DNA from: Vibrio proteolyticus NBRC 13287
GTDB taxonomy: Bacteria > Pseudomonadota > Gammaproteobacteria > Enterobacterales > Vibrionaceae
DNA: 64,000 bases
Reading direction: 5' to 3'
Assembly: GCF_000467125.1 (NCBI RefSeq)
Contig: NZ_BATJ01000009.1
Span: 158,832-222,831 of the forward strand
Every line of letters starts with the position of its first letter. Positions within the stretch are counted from its first letter, which is position 1. Made by a program: the position numbers and the translations under genes. Of the stretch, positions 47,551 to 56,036 are shown piece by piece. The notes under the pieces were generated by a model that saw nothing but the letters and a program-made list of their open reading frames with translations, made no database searches and was not told where the DNA came from.

Positions 47551-48294
47551 TTACTGGGTTCTGTGCTCTTTAATGAACTCAGCCAGTAATTGTTCCTGTT
47601 CGTCAGTCAGAGCTAGGTTTTCCAGGAGCTCTGGTCTTCTCAGCCAGGTACGGCCCAGCGATTGTTTCAATCGCCAACGACGAATGTCCTTGTGGTTGCC
47701 GGATTTGAGCACCGCAGGTACTTCAATCCCATCCAACATCTCAGGACGCGTGTAGTGAGGACAATCCAGTAAGCCATTGGCAAAAGAGTCTTCCTCTGCC
47801 GATGCAAAATCCCCCAGCACACCCGGAATGAACCGGGACACCGAGTCGATCAGCGTCATGGCTGGTATCTCACCACCCGTCATCACAAAATCGCCAATTG
47901 ACCATTCTTCGTCAACTTCCGATTGAATGATGCGCTCATCTACCCCTTCATAGCGGCCACAAATCAGAAGCAAGTTCTCATTTGTTGCCAGCTCCTCCAC
48001 ACCTTGTTGGTCGAGTTTACGACCTTGCGGAGAGAGATAAATGACTTTCGTCTTTCCCGGTGAGGCTTGTTTGGCTGCATCAATGGCGTCGCGCAAAGGC
48101 TGAACCATCATCAACATACCGGGGCCACCACCGTAAGGTCGATCATCGACAGTGCGATGTTTGTCGTGTGTGAAATCACGAGGATTCCAGCAAGCAACCG
48201 ACAAAAGACCTTTTTTTACCGCCTGGCCTGTTACTCCATAATCAGTAACGCTGCGGAACATTTCTGGAAAAAGGCTGATTACGCCAACCCACAT
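47551..48294 (-). CDS. trmD: tRNA (guanine-N1-)-methyltransferase TrmD
   Basis: Methylates G37 beside the anticodon of several tRNAs to prevent frameshifting. The 247-residue SPOUT enzyme shows [14 protein letters not shown] and [15 protein letters not shown], which form the knotted SAM site, and the N-terminal [11 protein letters not shown]. It lies 25 bases after rimM. Confidence 0.98.
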   Translation of the reverse strand: MWVGVISLFPEMFRSVTDYGVTGQAVKKGLLSVACWNPRDFTHDKHRTVDDRPYGGGPGMLMMVQPLRDAIDAAKQASPGKTKVIYLSPQGRKLDQQGVEELATNENLLLICGRYEGVDERIIQSEVDEEWSIGDFVMTGGEIPAMTLIDSVSRFIPGVLGDFASAEEDSFANGLLDCPHYTRPEMLDGIEVPAVLKSGNHKDIRRWRLKQSLGRTWLRRPELLENLALTDEQEQLLAEFIKEHRTQ

Positions 48295-48319
48295 TGTTCT
48301 GTCGCTCCGTTACTTGGAG

Positions 48320-48868
48320 TTAAAATCCAGGATCCCAGTCAACTTCGATCCGTTGAGCTTGGCGATCGACTTTTACGATCACTTGCTCTTCAAGGAACGG
48401 AATTAAACGTTCCTTTTGTCCGAAAGCATCTTTCAGATTCGCTTTCACTACCAGAACATCGTTCGAGCCGGTTTCCAACATGTCAGTCACCACGCCCAGA
48501 TCGTAACCTTTCGTGGTCACAACCTGCATTCCGAACAACTCACGCCAGTAGAATTCATCTTCTGACAATTCAGGCAGTACCGCCGGGTCAATTGCAATTT
48601 CAAAGTTCGTCAACAGATGCGCGTCTTCACGAATATCCATGCCTTCCAGCTTAGCCACCATACCTTTGTTATGGCGCTTCCAGCTTTCTACTTTGTACTC
48701 GACCCACTCGCCCTTATGGTTCACAAACCAAGGGCTGTAATCGAAAATGCTTTCAGCATTGTCTGTGAAGGAAAAAACTTTAAGCCAGCCACGAATGCCG
48801 TAAGTAGCACCAAACTTGCCTACGACGATTTTATCGCCTTGCTTGCTCATTGTTTCTTTACCTTCCAT
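48320..48868 (-). CDS. rimM: Ribosome maturation factor RimM
   Basis: 30S assembly factor that binds S19 and helps mature the 16S rRNA 3' domain. The 182 residues contain the N-terminal barrel ([20 protein letters not shown]) and the PRC domain ([22 protein letters not shown]). Starts at 48868 (MEGKETM), 48850 (MSKQGD) and 48886 are all in frame. The 48850 start has AAGG nine bases upstream and may be the true one, giving 176 residues. Confidence 0.94.
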   Translation of the reverse strand: MEGKETMSKQGDKIVVGKFGATYGIRGWLKVFSFTDNAESIFDYSPWFVNHKGEWVEYKVESWKRHNKGMVAKLEGMDIREDAHLLTNFEIAIDPAVLPELSEDEFYWRELFGMQVVTTKGYDLGVVTDMLETGSNDVLVVKANLKDAFGQKERLIPFLEEQVIVKVDRQAQRIEVDWDPGF

Positions 48869-48886
48869 CGAATGTAAGCTATTCAA

Positions 48887-49135
48887 TTAAGCCGCTTTTT
48901 GAGCGTCTTTAACCAGCTTAGCTACGCGGTCAGACAGAGATGCGCCTTGACCAACCCAGTGGTTAACGCGATCCAGGTCCAGACGTAGACCTTCTTCTTG
49001 ACCTTGAGCAGTAGGGTTAAAGAAACCTACTTTCTCGATGAAACGGCCAGTTGCAGAATTGCGGCTGTCCGCTACTACGATTTGATAGAATGGACGCTTT
49101 TTAGCGCCGTGACGTGCCAAACGAATGGTTACCAT
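48887..49135 (-). CDS. rpsP: 30S ribosomal protein S16
   Basis: Early-binding small-subunit protein of 82 residues, [26 protein letters not shown] onward. First gene of the rpsP-rimM-trmD-rplS operon. The 221 bases between it and the end of ffh should hold the promoter; I see no distinct regulatory structure there. Confidence 0.98.
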   Translation of the reverse strand: MVTIRLARHGAKKRPFYQIVVADSRNSATGRFIEKVGFFNPTAQGQEEGLRLDLDRVNHWVGQGASLSDRVAKLVKDAQKAA

Positions 49136-49356
49136 ATCGTCCTCTTTGCTTTCTCAAAAATAAAATTAACCCCATTAACCGCTCATTTTACTAAGCAATC
49201 TGGGGTCTCGTGCCAAAATAAAGCTCCGGAATTTTACTCTTATTCCGAAGTATTGCAAGGGATTTAGCTACTTTTTCACCAACATAAATCCGGATTTAAG
49301 TTTGTGATGTGGCTAACACCCTGAAAATAAACTTGGTGACGAATTCAGCGCCCTTC

Positions 49357-50739
49357 TCAGCGACCAAACGGGTTAAAACCACCGCCGCCGCCCATGCCAC
49401 CCATCATGCCCTGCATGTTGCGCATCATGCCTTTCATGCCACCTTTCTGCATTTTCTTCATCATCTTCTGCATTTGGGTGAACTGTTTCAGCAGGCGGTT
49501 GACGTCCTGAACCTGAGTTCCTGAACCGGCAGCGATACGTTTTTTGCGCGAGCCTTTGATGAGGTCCGGGTTGTGACGCTCTTTCATCGTCATCGAGCTG
49601 ATGATCGCTTCCATCTGTTTAAAGACTTTGTCATCGACTTTGTCTTTCACATCCGATGGCAATTGCGACATGCCAGGCAGCTTATCCAGCATCCCCATCA
49701 TGCCACCCATGTTTTGCATCTGACCTAACTGCTCACGGAAATCTTCCAGATCAAAGCCTTTCTTCTCTTTGAACTTCTTGGCCAGTTTTTCCGCTTTTTC
49801 CTGGTCAACGTTGCGCTGCAGATCTTCGATCAGTGACAGCACATCGCCCATGCCCAGAATACGCGAGGCAACGCGATCCGGATGGAACGGTTCCAGAGCA
49901 TCGGTCTTTTCACCCACCCCCAGGAACTTGATCGGTTTGCCTGTGATATGACGCACCGACAGCGCAGCACCGCCGCGGGCATCACCGTCGACTTTCGTCA
50001 GGATCACACCGGTCAGTGGCAGTGCATCACCAAACGCTTTCGCCGTATTAGCCGCATCCTGACCTGTCATGGCATCGACCACAAACAGCGTTTCCACCGG
50101 GTCGATCGCCGAGTGCAGCTGCTGGATTTCCGCCATCATCTGCTCATCCACCGCCAGACGACCTGCGGTATCGACCAGCAGCACGTCATAGAACTTTTTC
50201 TTGGCGTGATCGATGGCAGCGTTCGCAATGTCGATCGGTTTCTGATCCGGTGACGATGGGAAGAAGTCCACCCCCAGATCATTGGCCAGTGTTTCGAGCT
50301 GTTTGATCGCCGCCGGGCGATACACGTCCGCCGACACCACCAGCACTTTCTTCTTATCACGCTCTTTCAGTAACTTAGACAGTTTACCGACCGAAGTGGT
50401 TTTACCGGCCCCTTGCAAGCCCGCCATCAGAATCACCGCAGGCGGCTGCGCCGCCAGGTTCAGTGCTTCGTTCGACTCGCCCATCACGGCTTCCAGTTCC
50501 GCCTGAACGATCTTGATGAACTCTTGCCCCGGAGTCAGGGATTTCGACACTTCCACACCGACGGCGCGCTCTTTCACGCGCTTGATGAACTCACGTACGA
50601 CTGGCAGTGCGACATCCGCTTCCAGCAGCGCCATGCGTACTTCACGCAGGGTGTCTTTGATGTTCTCTTCGGTCAGACGACCTTTACCGCTGAGATTTTT
50701 CAGCGTTTTGGATAATCGATCCGTTAAATTCTCAAACAT
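49357..50739 (-). CDS. ffh: Signal recognition particle protein Ffh
   Basis: SRP54-type GTPase that binds 4.5S RNA and signal sequences and targets ribosomes to the membrane. The 460 residues have the NG domain with P loop GLQGAGKTT (near 108), DTAGR and TKVDGDARGG, and a methionine-rich M domain ending MQGMMGGMGGGGG. Placed upstream of rpsP on the same strand, as in E. coli. It diverges from ypjD. Confidence 0.98.
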   Translation of the reverse strand: MFENLTDRLSKTLKNLSGKGRLTEENIKDTLREVRMALLEADVALPVVREFIKRVKERAVGVEVSKSLTPGQEFIKIVQAELEAVMGESNEALNLAAQPPAVILMAGLQGAGKTTSVGKLSKLLKERDKKKVLVVSADVYRPAAIKQLETLANDLGVDFFPSSPDQKPIDIANAAIDHAKKKFYDVLLVDTAGRLAVDEQMMAEIQQLHSAIDPVETLFVVDAMTGQDAANTAKAFGDALPLTGVILTKVDGDARGGAALSVRHITGKPIKFLGVGEKTDALEPFHPDRVASRILGMGDVLSLIEDLQRNVDQEKAEKLAKKFKEKKGFDLEDFREQLGQMQNMGGMMGMLDKLPGMSQLPSDVKDKVDDKVFKQMEAIISSMTMKERHNPDLIKGSRKKRIAAGSGTQVQDVNRLLKQFTQMQKMMKKMQKGGMKGMMRNMQGMMGGMGGGGGFNPFGR

Positions 50740-50928
50740 ACTTCTCTCTTCGCTTATAGGCGATTATTGATGCGAGTATACCTTAGCCAGCGGGTGCTGG
50801 ACACCCGTTATAACAAAGCAAACTTGTTTTGATCTCTCATCTAGCACAATTGGATCTGGATCGAACATAGCCCAAGCGCTTGATGCAAGGTATAATTCGA
50901 CAATTCACCCAACAGTTTTACGAGAGAA

Positions 50929-51723
50929 ATGGACACCTTAATCGCTGTTGTTGCTGCCATGCTGTACGTGCTGGCGATTGCAACCATAGTTCCGGGTCTG
51001 GTGCATCAGACCGGCATCCGAGCCAAAACCGTACTGGTCAGTGCCACGCTTGCTCTTGTGTTTCATGCCTGGCTACTGAGTGATCTGATCCTGGAAGGAA
51101 CCGGGCAGAATCTGAGCATTCTCAATGTCGCCTCTCTGATCAGCTTTATCATTTCCGTCGTCATGAGTGTTGCGATGCTCAAAACACGGTTGTGGTTCCT
51201 GCTGCCTGTGGTTTACAGCTTTGCAGCCATCAACCTTTCCGCCGCGACATTTTTACCCAGCACCTTCATCACGCATCTGGAAACCAATCCGAAACTGCTG
51301 ATCCACATTTCTCTGGCGCTGTTCTCTTATTCCACCCTGACCATCGGTGCGTTGTACGCTCTACAGTTGGCATGGCTGGATTACAAACTCAAAAGCAAGA
51401 AAGCGCTGGCGATCAATCCTAACCTGCCTCCTTTAATGATGGTGGAACGTCAGCTTTTCAAGATCATTCTGATCGGTACGCTTTTGCTGACCGGGACTTT
51501 GGTAACAGGCTACGCCTTTGTTCAGGATATGTTCGCGCAGGGCAAAGCCCACAAAGCGATCCTGTCGTTTATCGCCTGGATCGTCTATTCCATCTTGCTG
51601 TGGGGGCACTATCAGAAAGGCTGGCGTGGCCGCAAGGTGACCTGGTTTGCCGTCGCGGGGGCGACTCTGCTGACACTGGCCTACTTCGGCAGTCGCTTTG
51701 TCCGCGAGATCATTCTGACCTAA
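50929..51723 (+). CDS. ypjD: Inner-membrane protein YpjD, cytochrome c assembly family
   Basis: Integral membrane protein of 264 residues with about eight hydrophobic segments, in the CcmC/CcmF-like HemX family. Conserved parts include the HISLALFSYSTLTIGALYALQLAW segment and WIVYSILLWGHYQKGWRGRK, with histidines in positions typical of heme proteins in this family. The function in gamma-proteobacteria is not established. It diverges from ffh and precedes corB, the same as in E. coli. Confidence 0.9.
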   Translation: MDTLIAVVAAMLYVLAIATIVPGLVHQTGIRAKTVLVSATLALVFHAWLLSDLILEGTGQNLSILNVASLISFIISVVMSVAMLKTRLWFLLPVVYSFAAINLSAATFLPSTFITHLETNPKLLIHISLALFSYSTLTIGALYALQLAWLDYKLKSKKALAINPNLPPLMMVERQLFKIILIGTLLLTGTLVTGYAFVQDMFAQGKAHKAILSFIAWIVYSILLWGHYQKGWRGRKVTWFAVAGATLLTLAYFGSRFVREIILT

Positions 51724-51730
51724 CCCATTG

Positions 51731-51763
51731 AGAGAAGGTGCATAAAATGCACCTTTCTTTTAC
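51731..51763 (+). terminator. ypjD terminator
   Basis: AAGGTGCAT and ATGCACCTT (51735-51743 and 51747-51755) form a 9-base perfect stem with an AAA loop, followed by TCTTTT, 12 bases after the ypjD stop. Confidence 0.85.
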
Positions 51764-51847
51764 AATACCTGCCCCGGCTAGCGAGATTGACATCATGACC
51801 TCGTTCGGTCATAACTTAACCAGGACATTTTAAGGATAACGTAAGTT

Positions 51848-53125
51848 TTGGAAGACATTTCAACGGGTATTTTGTTTGCGATTCTGGCGTGTCTTATCGT
51901 CATTTCCGGCTACTTTTCAGGTTCAGAAACCGGCATGATGTCTCTGAACCGTTACCGTCTTAAGCACCTGGCCAACAGTGGCCACAAAGGCGCCAAACGC
52001 GTCGAAAAAATGCTCGACCGACCTGACCGCCTCATTGGCCTCATCCTTATCGGCAACAACCTGGTTAACATTCTCGCCTCAGCCATTGCCACCATTCTTG
52101 GTATGCGCCTCTACGGGGATATCGGGGTGGCGATCGCCACTGGTGTCCTCACCCTGGTGATCCTGGTGTTTGCCGAAGTGACCCCAAAAACGCTGGCGGC
52201 GCTGTACCCGGAACGGGTCTCTTACGCCAGTAGTGTTCTGCTTTCGCTGCTGATGAAACTTTTGTCGCCACTGGTGTTACTGGTCAACTTCATCACCAAC
52301 GGTTTTATTCGCCTGCTGGGCGTTACTGCGGATCATGGTGGCGCTGACCACCTGAGTTCGGAGGAGCTGCGGACCGTCGTTAATGAAGCCGGTGGCCTGA
52401 TCCCGCGCCGTCACCAGGACATGCTGATCTCGATCCTCGATCTGGAGCATGTTACGGTCAACGACATCATGGTCCCGCGTAACGAGATCACCGGTATCGA
52501 CATCAATGACGACTGGAAATCGATTGTGCGTCAGTTGACCCACTCACCACACGGCCGCATCGTGCTCTACCGTGACCAAATCGACGAAGCGGTGGGTATG
52601 CTGCGTCTGCGTGAAGCGTATCGTCTGATGTTGGAAAAAAATGAATTCAACAAAGAGACACTGCTGCGCGCCGCCGATGAAGTGTACTTCATTCCGGAAA
52701 GCACACCGCTCAATGTCCAGTTGCTCAAATTCCAGCGCAACAAGCAACGAATTGGTCTGATTGTCGATGAGTATGGCGATATCAACGGGTTGATCACTCT
52801 GGAAGACATTCTGGAAGAGATCGTTGGTGAATTCACCACCTCCATCGCACCAAGTTTGTCGGATGAAATCACCCCACAAGGTGATGGCAGCTTCCTGATT
52901 GAGGGCAGTGCTAACATTCGCGATATCAACAAAGGTTTGAAGTGGAAACTGCCCACAGACGGACCACGCACCCTCAACGGTCTGATTCTCGAACACCTGG
53001 AAGACATTCCCGAGAGTCACCTCAGTGTGCAGGTGTCCGGCCATCCGATGGAGATTGTTGAGCTGGAAGAGAACCGCATCAAACTGGTGCGCGTCTTCCC
53101 GAAACGAACGAAGAACAAACACTGA
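51848..53125 (+). CDS. CNNM/CorB-family membrane protein (YfjD-like)
   Basis: Magnesium-transport related membrane protein of 425 residues. The N-terminal DUF21/CNNM membrane domain (about 1-185, with SGSETGMMSLNRYRL and LIGNNLVNILASA) is followed by a CBS pair (about 205-335) and a CorC/HlyC C-terminal domain. It aligns along its full length with E. coli YfjD. The start is TTG with AAGGAT 11 bases upstream; MEDISTGILF matches the E. coli N-terminus. CorB/CorC relatives export or exchange Mg2+; the exact ion is not provable here. Confidence 0.9.
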   Translation: MEDISTGILFAILACLIVISGYFSGSETGMMSLNRYRLKHLANSGHKGAKRVEKMLDRPDRLIGLILIGNNLVNILASAIATILGMRLYGDIGVAIATGVLTLVILVFAEVTPKTLAALYPERVSYASSVLLSLLMKLLSPLVLLVNFITNGFIRLLGVTADHGGADHLSSEELRTVVNEAGGLIPRRHQDMLISILDLEHVTVNDIMVPRNEITGIDINDDWKSIVRQLTHSPHGRIVLYRDQIDEAVGMLRLREAYRLMLEKNEFNKETLLRAADEVYFIPESTPLNVQLLKFQRNKQRIGLIVDEYGDINGLITLEDILEEIVGEFTTSIAPSLSDEITPQGDGSFLIEGSANIRDINKGLKWKLPTDGPRTLNGLILEHLEDIPESHLSVQVSGHPMEIVELEENRIKLVRVFPKRTKNKH

Positions 53126-53135
53126 CCAGCCGTGC

Positions 53136-53172
53136 AAAAAAAGCCCTGGACATCTTGCCAGGGCTTTTTTGC
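53136..53172. terminator. Bidirectional terminator, corB / luxS
   Basis: GCCCTGG and CCAGGGC (53143-53149 and 53158-53164) form the core of a stem extended by flanking A and T runs. It lies between the converging corB-like and luxS genes. Confidence 0.92.
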
Positions 53173-53183
53173 TCTTCTGCTGC

Positions 53184-53702
53184 TCAGTCGACTTTCAACT
53201 CTTTGAGCATGCTGTCCGGCAACGCCAGTTCGTCATTCCGGTTGACGGCGATCCCGCAGCTAATCACACTCTGAGCGATCTGTTGCGCTTCCCGCAGTGA
53301 ATGCATTGCGGCGGTACCACACTGGTACTCGTTCAACTCCGGTATCTTATTCTGGCTCTCCACTTTCAGGACATCCTGCATTGCTGCCAGCCAGGCCTGC
53401 GCCACACGCGACTCGTCCGGGGTGCCAATCAAACTCATGTAAAAGCCAGTGCGACAGCCCATCGGCGAAATATCGATGATCTCCACGCCATCGCCATTGA
53501 GGTGGGCACGCATGAAACCTGCAAACAGATGCTCTAGAGTGTGGATCCCACGTTCCGACAAAATATCCTTATTCGGGATGGTGAATCGCAGATCGAAGAC
53601 CGTGATCGTGTCGCCTTTTGGTGTCTGCATGGTTTTCGCCACGCGCACCGCCGGGGCATGCATCCGGGTATGATCCACAGTAAAACTATCGAGTAACGGC
53701 AT
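53184..53702 (-). CDS. luxS: S-ribosylhomocysteine lyase (AI-2 synthase) LuxS
   Basis: Cleaves S-ribosylhomocysteine to homocysteine and DPD, the AI-2 precursor. The 172 residues hold the metal site His54-x-x-Glu57-His58 in [11 protein letters not shown], a metal cysteine at 128 in EYQCGT, and Cys83 in MGCRTGFY. The frame is open upstream for 27 codons, but [14 protein letters not shown] is the family start. AI-2 feeds the LuxPQ branch of the pathway that ends at HapR, encoded 26 kb away. Confidence 0.97.
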   Translation of the reverse strand: MPLLDSFTVDHTRMHAPAVRVAKTMQTPKGDTITVFDLRFTIPNKDILSERGIHTLEHLFAGFMRAHLNGDGVEIIDISPMGCRTGFYMSLIGTPDESRVAQAWLAAMQDVLKVESQNKIPELNEYQCGTAAMHSLREAQQIAQSVISCGIAVNRNDELALPDSMLKELKVD

Positions 53703-53740
53703 TGTCCTTCTCTCCCTGTCCGTATTGACCACTGCTGATA

Positions 53741-54352
53741 TCAGAAAAACCAGCTTCGGTTGTCTTCCAGCTCCTGGCGGCACTGTTTCAGTTGCCAGCC
53801 ATAATCTTTGGCCTGTTTTTCCACTTTCCTTGCCACCCGCTTCAACGACGGTTTGGCATTGTAGGTTTTGCGCTTATAGCCCCCCCGACCTTCATGATAA
53901 GCCAGATACTGGTTATACGGGTCCCACAATGAAATCCCCAGTTGGCGCCGGGTCTCTGTGGTGTACCAGCCAATAAACATCAGTGAGTCATCAAAGTTGC
54001 TGCGCGAGCCGCCAGTTCCGGTCGCATCCTGGAAATCCTCCCAGGCTGGATCCTGTGCCTGAGCGTACCCGTAAGCGCTGCTGACCCGGCCCCAGGGGAT
54101 AAACCCCAGCAGGTAATCTTTAGGCGGCTTAGCATCGTGACGGAAACTGCTCTCCTGTTTCACAAACGCCATCGCAACATTTATCGGCGTGCCCCACTGC
54201 TCCTGCATCGCTAATGCATCTTCATACCAGGACGGCTTTTCGCGGAAAATCTCGCAGATGTTGTTCTGTTGCTTAGGCGGCGCGGTGGCACATCCGGTCA
54301 ACATCAGGCTCACCAGGCCGGCAACAGCGCATTGAGTCGGCGAGATTGTCAT
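53741..54352 (-). CDS. Lytic transglycosylase-like lipoprotein
   Basis: Probable outer-membrane lipoprotein of 203 residues. The signal peptide ends in LTGC with the lipidated cysteine at 21. The SLT-like core shows [19 protein letters not shown], with the likely catalytic Glu, then [14 protein letters not shown] and [16 protein letters not shown]. It would cleave glycan strands of peptidoglycan. The gene starts nine bases after gshA and precedes luxS by 38 bases, so it may be cotranscribed with both. Confidence 0.88.
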   Translation of the reverse strand: MTISPTQCAVAGLVSLMLTGCATAPPKQQNNICEIFREKPSWYEDALAMQEQWGTPINVAMAFVKQESSFRHDAKPPKDYLLGFIPWGRVSSAYGYAQAQDPAWEDFQDATGTGGSRSNFDDSLMFIGWYTTETRRQLGISLWDPYNQYLAYHEGRGGYKRKTYNAKPSLKRVARKVEKQAKDYGWQLKQCRQELEDNRSWFF

Positions 54353-54361
54353 CTTATTCCC

Positions 54362-55927
54362 TTATTTCAGATAAGCAAAATAATCGCTTAAGAACTCATC
54401 AAAACTCTGTGTGTCGGCGTCTTCCGCCGCTTTCTGTTTCACACACGACGCAATGACTTCCTGCTCCATGTGCGATTCGCTGTACACCTTGTACTGATGC
54501 GCCAGATGATGCTGACGGTACTCTTTCCCCAGCGAACAGCCCACGCCTCCCAGTCCGCCCAGCTCCTTGGTCAGCTCCAACAGCTGCGCTGAAATGGTCA
54601 GTTGTGGGTTATCAATCCATTGCTCCAGCTTGTCACACACCGCCTGATAGTCATCAGTGCCATGCGCAGCGTCCATGTACTGCGCAATACGCCTCAAATC
54701 AGCAAACACTCGTTTGGCCCACGTCTGCAACGTCAGACGCTCACCGTCGCAGCCAATCTGCAGCTCCAGACCAGGCTTGCGGCCTTCGAGTATCACTTTG
54801 TTCCAGTTGTCCCGCCAACAGGCTTGCTCACAAAAGTCCATTGGATCCGAGTCCGACAGCACCGCCCAGGTCAGGAACAGATCAAGAAAGCGCACCTGCT
54901 CAGGCGTGATACCCACCGGGCTGAAGGGGTTCACATCCAGTGAACGCACTTCAATGTATTCCACTCCGCCACGCGCCAGCGCTTCCGACGGTTTCTCTCC
55001 GCTGCGCGCGACACGCTTCGGCCGGATTGGCGCATAGAGTTCATTTTCAATCTGCAGCACATTAGTGTTGAGCTGGCGGTATTCGCCGTCCACTTTGACA
55101 CCGATTTGCGCAAATTCATCCGAGGGGGTCCGGATCGCCTGATTGAGCCCTTGCAGGTATTCATCCAAGCTGTTAAAGCCGATTTTCAGCGCGCTCTGGG
55201 CATGGTTGGTGTAGCCCAGATCACTCAGGCGCAGTGACGTAGACTGCGGCAGAAACAAAGTCTTGCCGATATGTTCAAACGGCAGTCGGGTTTCGCGACC
55301 CTGAATAAACGACGGACACAATGCCGGCGATGCGCCAAAGAAAAACGGGATCAGCCAACCAAAGCGGTAGTAGTTCCGGATCAGACCAAAGTAGGCCTGG
55401 GAGCGGGAGACTTCACGCTCATGCTCGCTTTGCTCACCAAACAGCGCATCCCAGAAACTCTCCGGGAAAGAAAAATTGAAGTGCACCCCGGAAATAATTT
55501 GCATCAGACTGCCGTAACGGCGTTTGAGACCTTCACGGTACAGGGTTTTCATTTTCCCTGCGTTGGAGCTGCCGTACTGCGCTAAGTTAATGTCGCTTTC
55601 ATCACCGACATAACACGGCATCGACAACGGCCACATTTTCTCATCCCCCAGCTTGGTCTGGGTAAAGTGATGAATGTCTTCCAACTGGGCCATTAAAGTG
55701 TCGATATCGCGTGACACCGGAGTAATAAATTCCAGCAGAGATTCAGAAAAGTCCGTCGTAATCAGGTCATTACTGTATGCCGATCCCAACCCCTGTGGGT
55801 GAGGTGTCGTGGCCAGTTTGCCGTCTTGTTGGTATCGCAGAGTCTCTCGCTCTACACCACGGCCAAACTGTTTGAACACTTGCGGGTGTTGGGCGACGAC
55901 CTCGAGTCGTGCAGCAAAATCAGTCAA
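54362..55927 (-). CDS. gshA: Glutamate-cysteine ligase
   Basis: Rate-limiting step of glutathione synthesis. The 521 residues match the gamma-proteobacterial type 1 enzyme, with [13 protein letters not shown] (metal and substrate site), [11 protein letters not shown], and [12 protein letters not shown]. The start is TTG, as also in E. coli gsh[25 protein letters not shown] aligns with the remembered V. cholerae protein. No in-frame ATG lies close upstream. Adjacent to luxS, as elsewhere in Vibrio and E. coli. Confidence 0.95.
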   Translation of the reverse strand: MTDFAARLEVVAQHPQVFKQFGRGVERETLRYQQDGKLATTPHPQGLGSAYSNDLITTDFSESLLEFITPVSRDIDTLMAQLEDIHHFTQTKLGDEKMWPLSMPCYVGDESDINLAQYGSSNAGKMKTLYREGLKRRYGSLMQIISGVHFNFSFPESFWDALFGEQSEHEREVSRSQAYFGLIRNYYRFGWLIPFFFGASPALCPSFIQGRETRLPFEHIGKTLFLPQSTSLRLSDLGYTNHAQSALKIGFNSLDEYLQGLNQAIRTPSDEFAQIGVKVDGEYRQLNTNVLQIENELYAPIRPKRVARSGEKPSEALARGGVEYIEVRSLDVNPFSPVGITPEQVRFLDLFLTWAVLSDSDPMDFCEQACWRDNWNKVILEGRKPGLELQIGCDGERLTLQTWAKRVFADLRRIAQYMDAAHGTDDYQAVCDKLEQWIDNPQLTISAQLLELTKELGGLGGVGCSLGKEYRQHHLAHQYKVYSESHMEQEVIASCVKQKAAEDADTQSFDEFLSDYFAYLK

Positions 55928-55950
55928 AATGAGGTTCGCTTATTATCTGT

Positions 55951-56011
55951 GCCTGAAGGCTGACTTTCAGGCAGGCTTTGGGTCAATTCGAGGGCAAGCG
56001 CTTTTGCCCTC
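55951..56011. other. Hairpins between M16 protease gene and gshA
   Basis: Two stems lie in the 109-base gap: GCCTGAA/TTCAGGC (55951-55957 and 55966-55972) and GAGGGCAA/TTGCCCTC (55990-55997 and 56004-56011). Neither is followed by a T tract on the minus strand. They may be attenuating or stabilising structures in a continuous transcript. Confidence 0.5.
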
Positions 56012-56036
56012 TTTGCACATTCTCTAATTTATGAGG

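Noticed and set aside
49136..49356. Ribosomal-protein leader RNA before rpsP
   Set aside because: No stable stem or known leader motif could be recognised by eye.
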